The notes under the pieces are model-generated. The model ran no database searches. It saw only the letters and a program-made list of their open reading frames with translations, and was not told where the DNA came from. Of a stretch of DNA of 64,000 bases, positions 59,839 through 64,000 are shown piece by piece. The DNA comes from Clostridiaceae bacterium (GTDB taxonomy: Bacteria; Bacillota_I; Bacilli_A; Erysipelotrichales; Coprobacillaceae). The stretch's first letter is position 1. The number at the start of each line of letters is the position of its first letter. Location: contig CABJAS010000002.1 of NCBI GenBank assembly GCA_902363625.1, positions 186,001 through 250,000 of the forward strand. The letters are read 5' to 3'. The translations under genes were made by a program, and so were the position numbers.

Positions 59839-62307
59839 TTATTCTTCTATTGTTTCTTCCTCATCCTCAGCTTCAGCTTTTTCAACAACTTCAACAGTTG
59901 AAACTTTAGATCCGTCAGCAACTTTAATTAAACGAACTCCCTGAGTATTACGTCCGGCAGTTTTAACCTGATCCATCGGTAAACGAATAATAATACCTGC
60001 ATCGGTTATGATCAAAAGATCTTCATCTCCATTAACTGCTCTTAATGAAACAATATTACCATTCTTTTCTGTGGCATTCAAAGTTTTAACCCCTTTACCA
60101 CCACGATTAGATTTACGATATTCATCGATTGGAGACATTTTACCATATCCCTTTTCTGTGACTACCATGATATATTGTCCTTCTTTATCTGTTGTCATAC
60201 CCACAACATAGCCGCCATCAGTATTAATACCTTTTACTCCGGAAGCAGTACGTCCCATTGGTCGTACTCCACTTTCATCGAAACGTACCAATTTACCATT
60301 AGAAGAAGCAATTAATATTTCATCTTGTCCGCTTGTCATTTTAACTGTTACTAATTCATCATCTTCTTTTAATGTAATGGCAATTTTACCCGATTGACGA
60401 ATATTTTCAAATTCTTCTACACTGACACGTTTTACTAATCCTTTTTTAGTAGCAAAGAATAAGTAGCTTTCAGTGAAGTTTTCTTCTTTGAAATGTTCTC
60501 TTGAAATGCTGATCATAGATTTAATTGATTCATCTTTATCAAGATTCAATAGATTAATGACTGGTAATCCTTTAGCAGTACGTCCAAATTCAGGAATCTG
60601 ATATCCTCTTAAACGATATACTTTACCAAAGTTTGTAAAGAATAGCAGATCATCATGTGTTCCCATGTTAATCATCTGGTCAACCACATCGTCATTATTT
60701 GTTGCCATTCCTTTGATACCACGTCCTCCTCTATTTTGAGTTTTATAAGTATCTACCGGCTGACGTTTAACATAACCATTTGTTGTCAGTGAAATTATGA
60801 TATCTTCTACTGGTATCAAGTCTTCATCTTCTAAATCAAATGTTCCTTGAATAATTTCTGTTCTTCTTGGATCACTGTATTTATCTCTAACTTCTAATAA
60901 TTCTGTTTCGATAATCGCAATAATTCTTTCAATATTATTTAGGATATCTTGTAAATCTGCGATCACTTCTAATAAATGCTGATATTCGTTTAAGATTTTT
61001 TCTCTTTCCAAACCGGCTAAACGCTGCAGTTGCATTTCACGAATAGCTTTCGCTTGTTTATCTGATAAACCAAATTCGCTCATTAAACGTCCTTGGATAT
61101 CTTCAGTTGTTCTTGAACTGCGGATTAAATTAATAATTGCATCAATATTGTCTAAAGCAATTTTTAATCCTTCTAAGATATGCGCTCTTTCCTGCGCTTT
61201 TCTTAATTCAAATTGAGTTCTGCGGCGAATAACCTCTTCTTGATGTTCCAAATAGTTTGTGATAATGTCTTTGATTCCTAATGTTTTAGGTTCATTGTTA
61301 ACCAAAGCAATCATATTAACACCAAAGGTTGTTTGTAATGCTGTCAGTTTATATAACTGATTCAATAAGACCTCCGGCTGAACATCTTTTCTTAATTCAA
61401 TAACAACACGAATTCCTTCACGGTTTGATTCATCACGCAGATCCGTAATTCCCTCGATTCTTTTTTCTCTTACATGTTCAGCGATTTTTTCAATCAGTCT
61501 TGCTTTATTAACCTGATAAGGTAATTCATTAACAATAATCGATTTTTTACCATTGCTGCTTTCAACAATATCTGTTTTAGCACGCATAATAACAAGACCG
61601 TTTCCTGTTTCATATGCTTTTTTAATGGCAGATTTTCCTAAAATGTAAGCTCCGGTTGGAAAATCGGGTCCATGCAGATAGTCCTCCATCAATTCTGTAA
61701 CGGTAATATCAGGATTTTTCGCAACTGCTAAAACTGCATCAATCGCTTCCCCTAAATTATGTGGGGGAATATTGGTTGCCATTCCGACTGCAATCCCGGT
61801 TGATCCATTAACAATTAGATTAGGAAATCTTGCTGGCAATACTTCCGGTTCCTGTTCTTCTCCATCATAGTTGGCTATAAAGTTAATCGTATCTTTATTG
61901 ATATCACGAACCATTTCCATAGATAATTTTGACATTCTTGCTTCGGTATAACGTTGAGCGGCAGCCCCATCTCCATCGATTGATCCAAAGTTACCATGTC
62001 CATCAACTAACATATAGCGATATGAGAAATCCTGTGCCATTCTAACTAAGGCATCATAGATAGAAGAGTCTCCATGAGGATGGTATTTCCCCATAACTTC
62101 CCCTACGATACGGGCAGACTTCTTATATGGTTTATCACAATAAGCACCTAATTCATTCATTCCGTATACGATACGTCTTTGTACTGGTTTTAACCCATCG
62201 CGAACATCGGGTAAAGCTCTAGCGACAATAACGGACATTGAGTATTCCAAGAATGAACGTTTCATTTCTTGTGTTAATTTAGTTTGCTTTATTCCTCTTT
62301 CTTCCAT
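59839..62307 (-). CDS. gyrA: DNA gyrase subunit A
   Basis: An 822-residue type II topoisomerase subunit that cuts and religates DNA. The quinolone region and active Tyr are in [18 protein letters not shown] and [12 protein letters not shown]. The GyrA box [12 protein letters not shown] marks it as gyrase and not ParC. The C-terminal six-bladed beta-pinwheel follows, with an acidic tail ([11 protein letters not shown]). At the first resistance position Ser (HGDSS) is present, the usual sensitive residue. It lies 14 bp after gyrB. Confidence 0.97.
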   Translation of the reverse strand: MEERGIKQTKLTQEMKRSFLEYSMSVIVARALPDVRDGLKPVQRRIVYGMNELGAYCDKPYKKSARIVGEVMGKYHPHGDSSIYDALVRMAQDFSYRYMLVDGHGNFGSIDGDGAAAQRYTEARMSKLSMEMVRDINKDTINFIANYDGEEQEPEVLPARFPNLIVNGSTGIAVGMATNIPPHNLGEAIDAVLAVAKNPDITVTELMEDYLHGPDFPTGAYILGKSAIKKAYETGNGLVIMRAKTDIVESSNGKKSIIVNELPYQVNKARLIEKIAEHVREKRIEGITDLRDESNREGIRVVIELRKDVQPEVLLNQLYKLTALQTTFGVNMIALVNNEPKTLGIKDIITNYLEHQEEVIRRRTQFELRKAQERAHILEGLKIALDNIDAIINLIRSSRTTEDIQGRLMSEFGLSDKQAKAIREMQLQRLAGLEREKILNEYQHLLEVIADLQDILNNIERIIAIIETELLEVRDKYSDPRRTEIIQGTFDLEDEDLIPVEDIIISLTTNGYVKRQPVDTYKTQNRGGRGIKGMATNNDDVVDQMINMGTHDDLLFFTNFGKVYRLRGYQIPEFGRTAKGLPVINLLNLDKDESIKSMISISREHFKEENFTESYLFFATKKGLVKRVSVEEFENIRQSGKIAITLKEDDELVTVKMTSGQDEILIASSNGKLVRFDESGVRPMGRTASGVKGINTDGGYVVGMTTDKEGQYIMVVTEKGYGKMSPIDEYRKSNRGGKGVKTLNATEKNGNIVSLRAVNGDEDLLIITDAGIIIRLPMDQVKTAGRNTQGVRLIKVADGSKVSTVEVVEKAEAEDEEETIEE

Positions 62308-62321
62308 AATTGTTCCTTTCC

Positions 62322-64000
<1,679 letters not shown>

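Overview
The window is low-GC Firmicutes chromosome. Gene content and order (dnaX-ebfC-recR-bofA-tmk-holB-ricT-trmN-rsmI, T-box leaders on metG and serS, small SRP RNA beside tadA, FabT/FabK-type fatty acid synthesis) suggest a gut Erysipelotrichia/Coprobacillus-like organism; the class is inferred from gene style, not from a marker search. The right edge lies close to the replication origin: gyrB and gyrA are there, with three perfect parS sites in 2.7 kb. Most genes are on the minus strand.

Layout, left to right. 1-740: 3'-truncated AraC/GyrI-type regulator. 886-12329 (minus): nearly complete type II fatty acid synthesis set, read as acpP, terminator, then accB-accC-accD-accA-fabT-fabH-fabK-second FabK-like flavoprotein-fabD-fabG-fabF-fabZ-birA. 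Three TTTGA-N3-TCAAA palindromes, the expected FabT operator, lie at the acpP promoter and before accB. 12.7-21 kb: a zinc-ribbon protein, an unrecognised protein, and a 2083-residue surface protein with InlB-like repeats and 36-bp tandem repeats encoding NIDTDGDGKPDV-type units. 21-25.9 kb: gltX, ispF, a small membrane protein, rlmA, an RluD-family pseudouridine synthase and a flavin reductase-rubredoxin fusion. 26-30.6 kb: a Bce-type antimicrobial-peptide sensing and resistance module (response regulator, kinase, ABC ATPase, large permease) with a BceR-type operator and an extra 58-residue membrane ORF. 30.7-37 kb: small membrane proteins, acyl-ACP thioesterase, a queuosine-precursor salvage cassette (preQ1-I riboswitch, ECF S component, QueL-like radical SAM protein), an XRE membrane regulator, a MobA-like nucleotidyltransferase, a HAD phosphatase and a GNAT protein. 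37-41.7 kb: BMP-family nucleoside ABC importer. 41.9-45.2 kb: an ABC exporter pair, a decayed ABC ATPase and a DUF5662 protein. 45.2-48.4 kb: metG with T-box, and a PHP phosphatase. 48.5-64 kb: orphan LytTR regulator, the conserved rsmI-to-dnaX cluster, tadA, SRP RNA, serS with T-box, two Nudix hydrolases, gyrA and 3'-partial gyrB.

How the parts work together. acc genes make malonyl-CoA; birA biotinylates AccB; fabD/H/F/G/Z/K elongate acyl chains on AcpP; FabT probably senses acyl-ACP and represses through the palindromes; the distant thioesterase may release fatty acids. The queuosine cassette would import a precursor under preQ1 control and process it for tRNA modification. The Bce module senses and removes cell-wall-active peptides. 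No rRNA, tRNA, CRISPR array or intact insertion sequence was seen.
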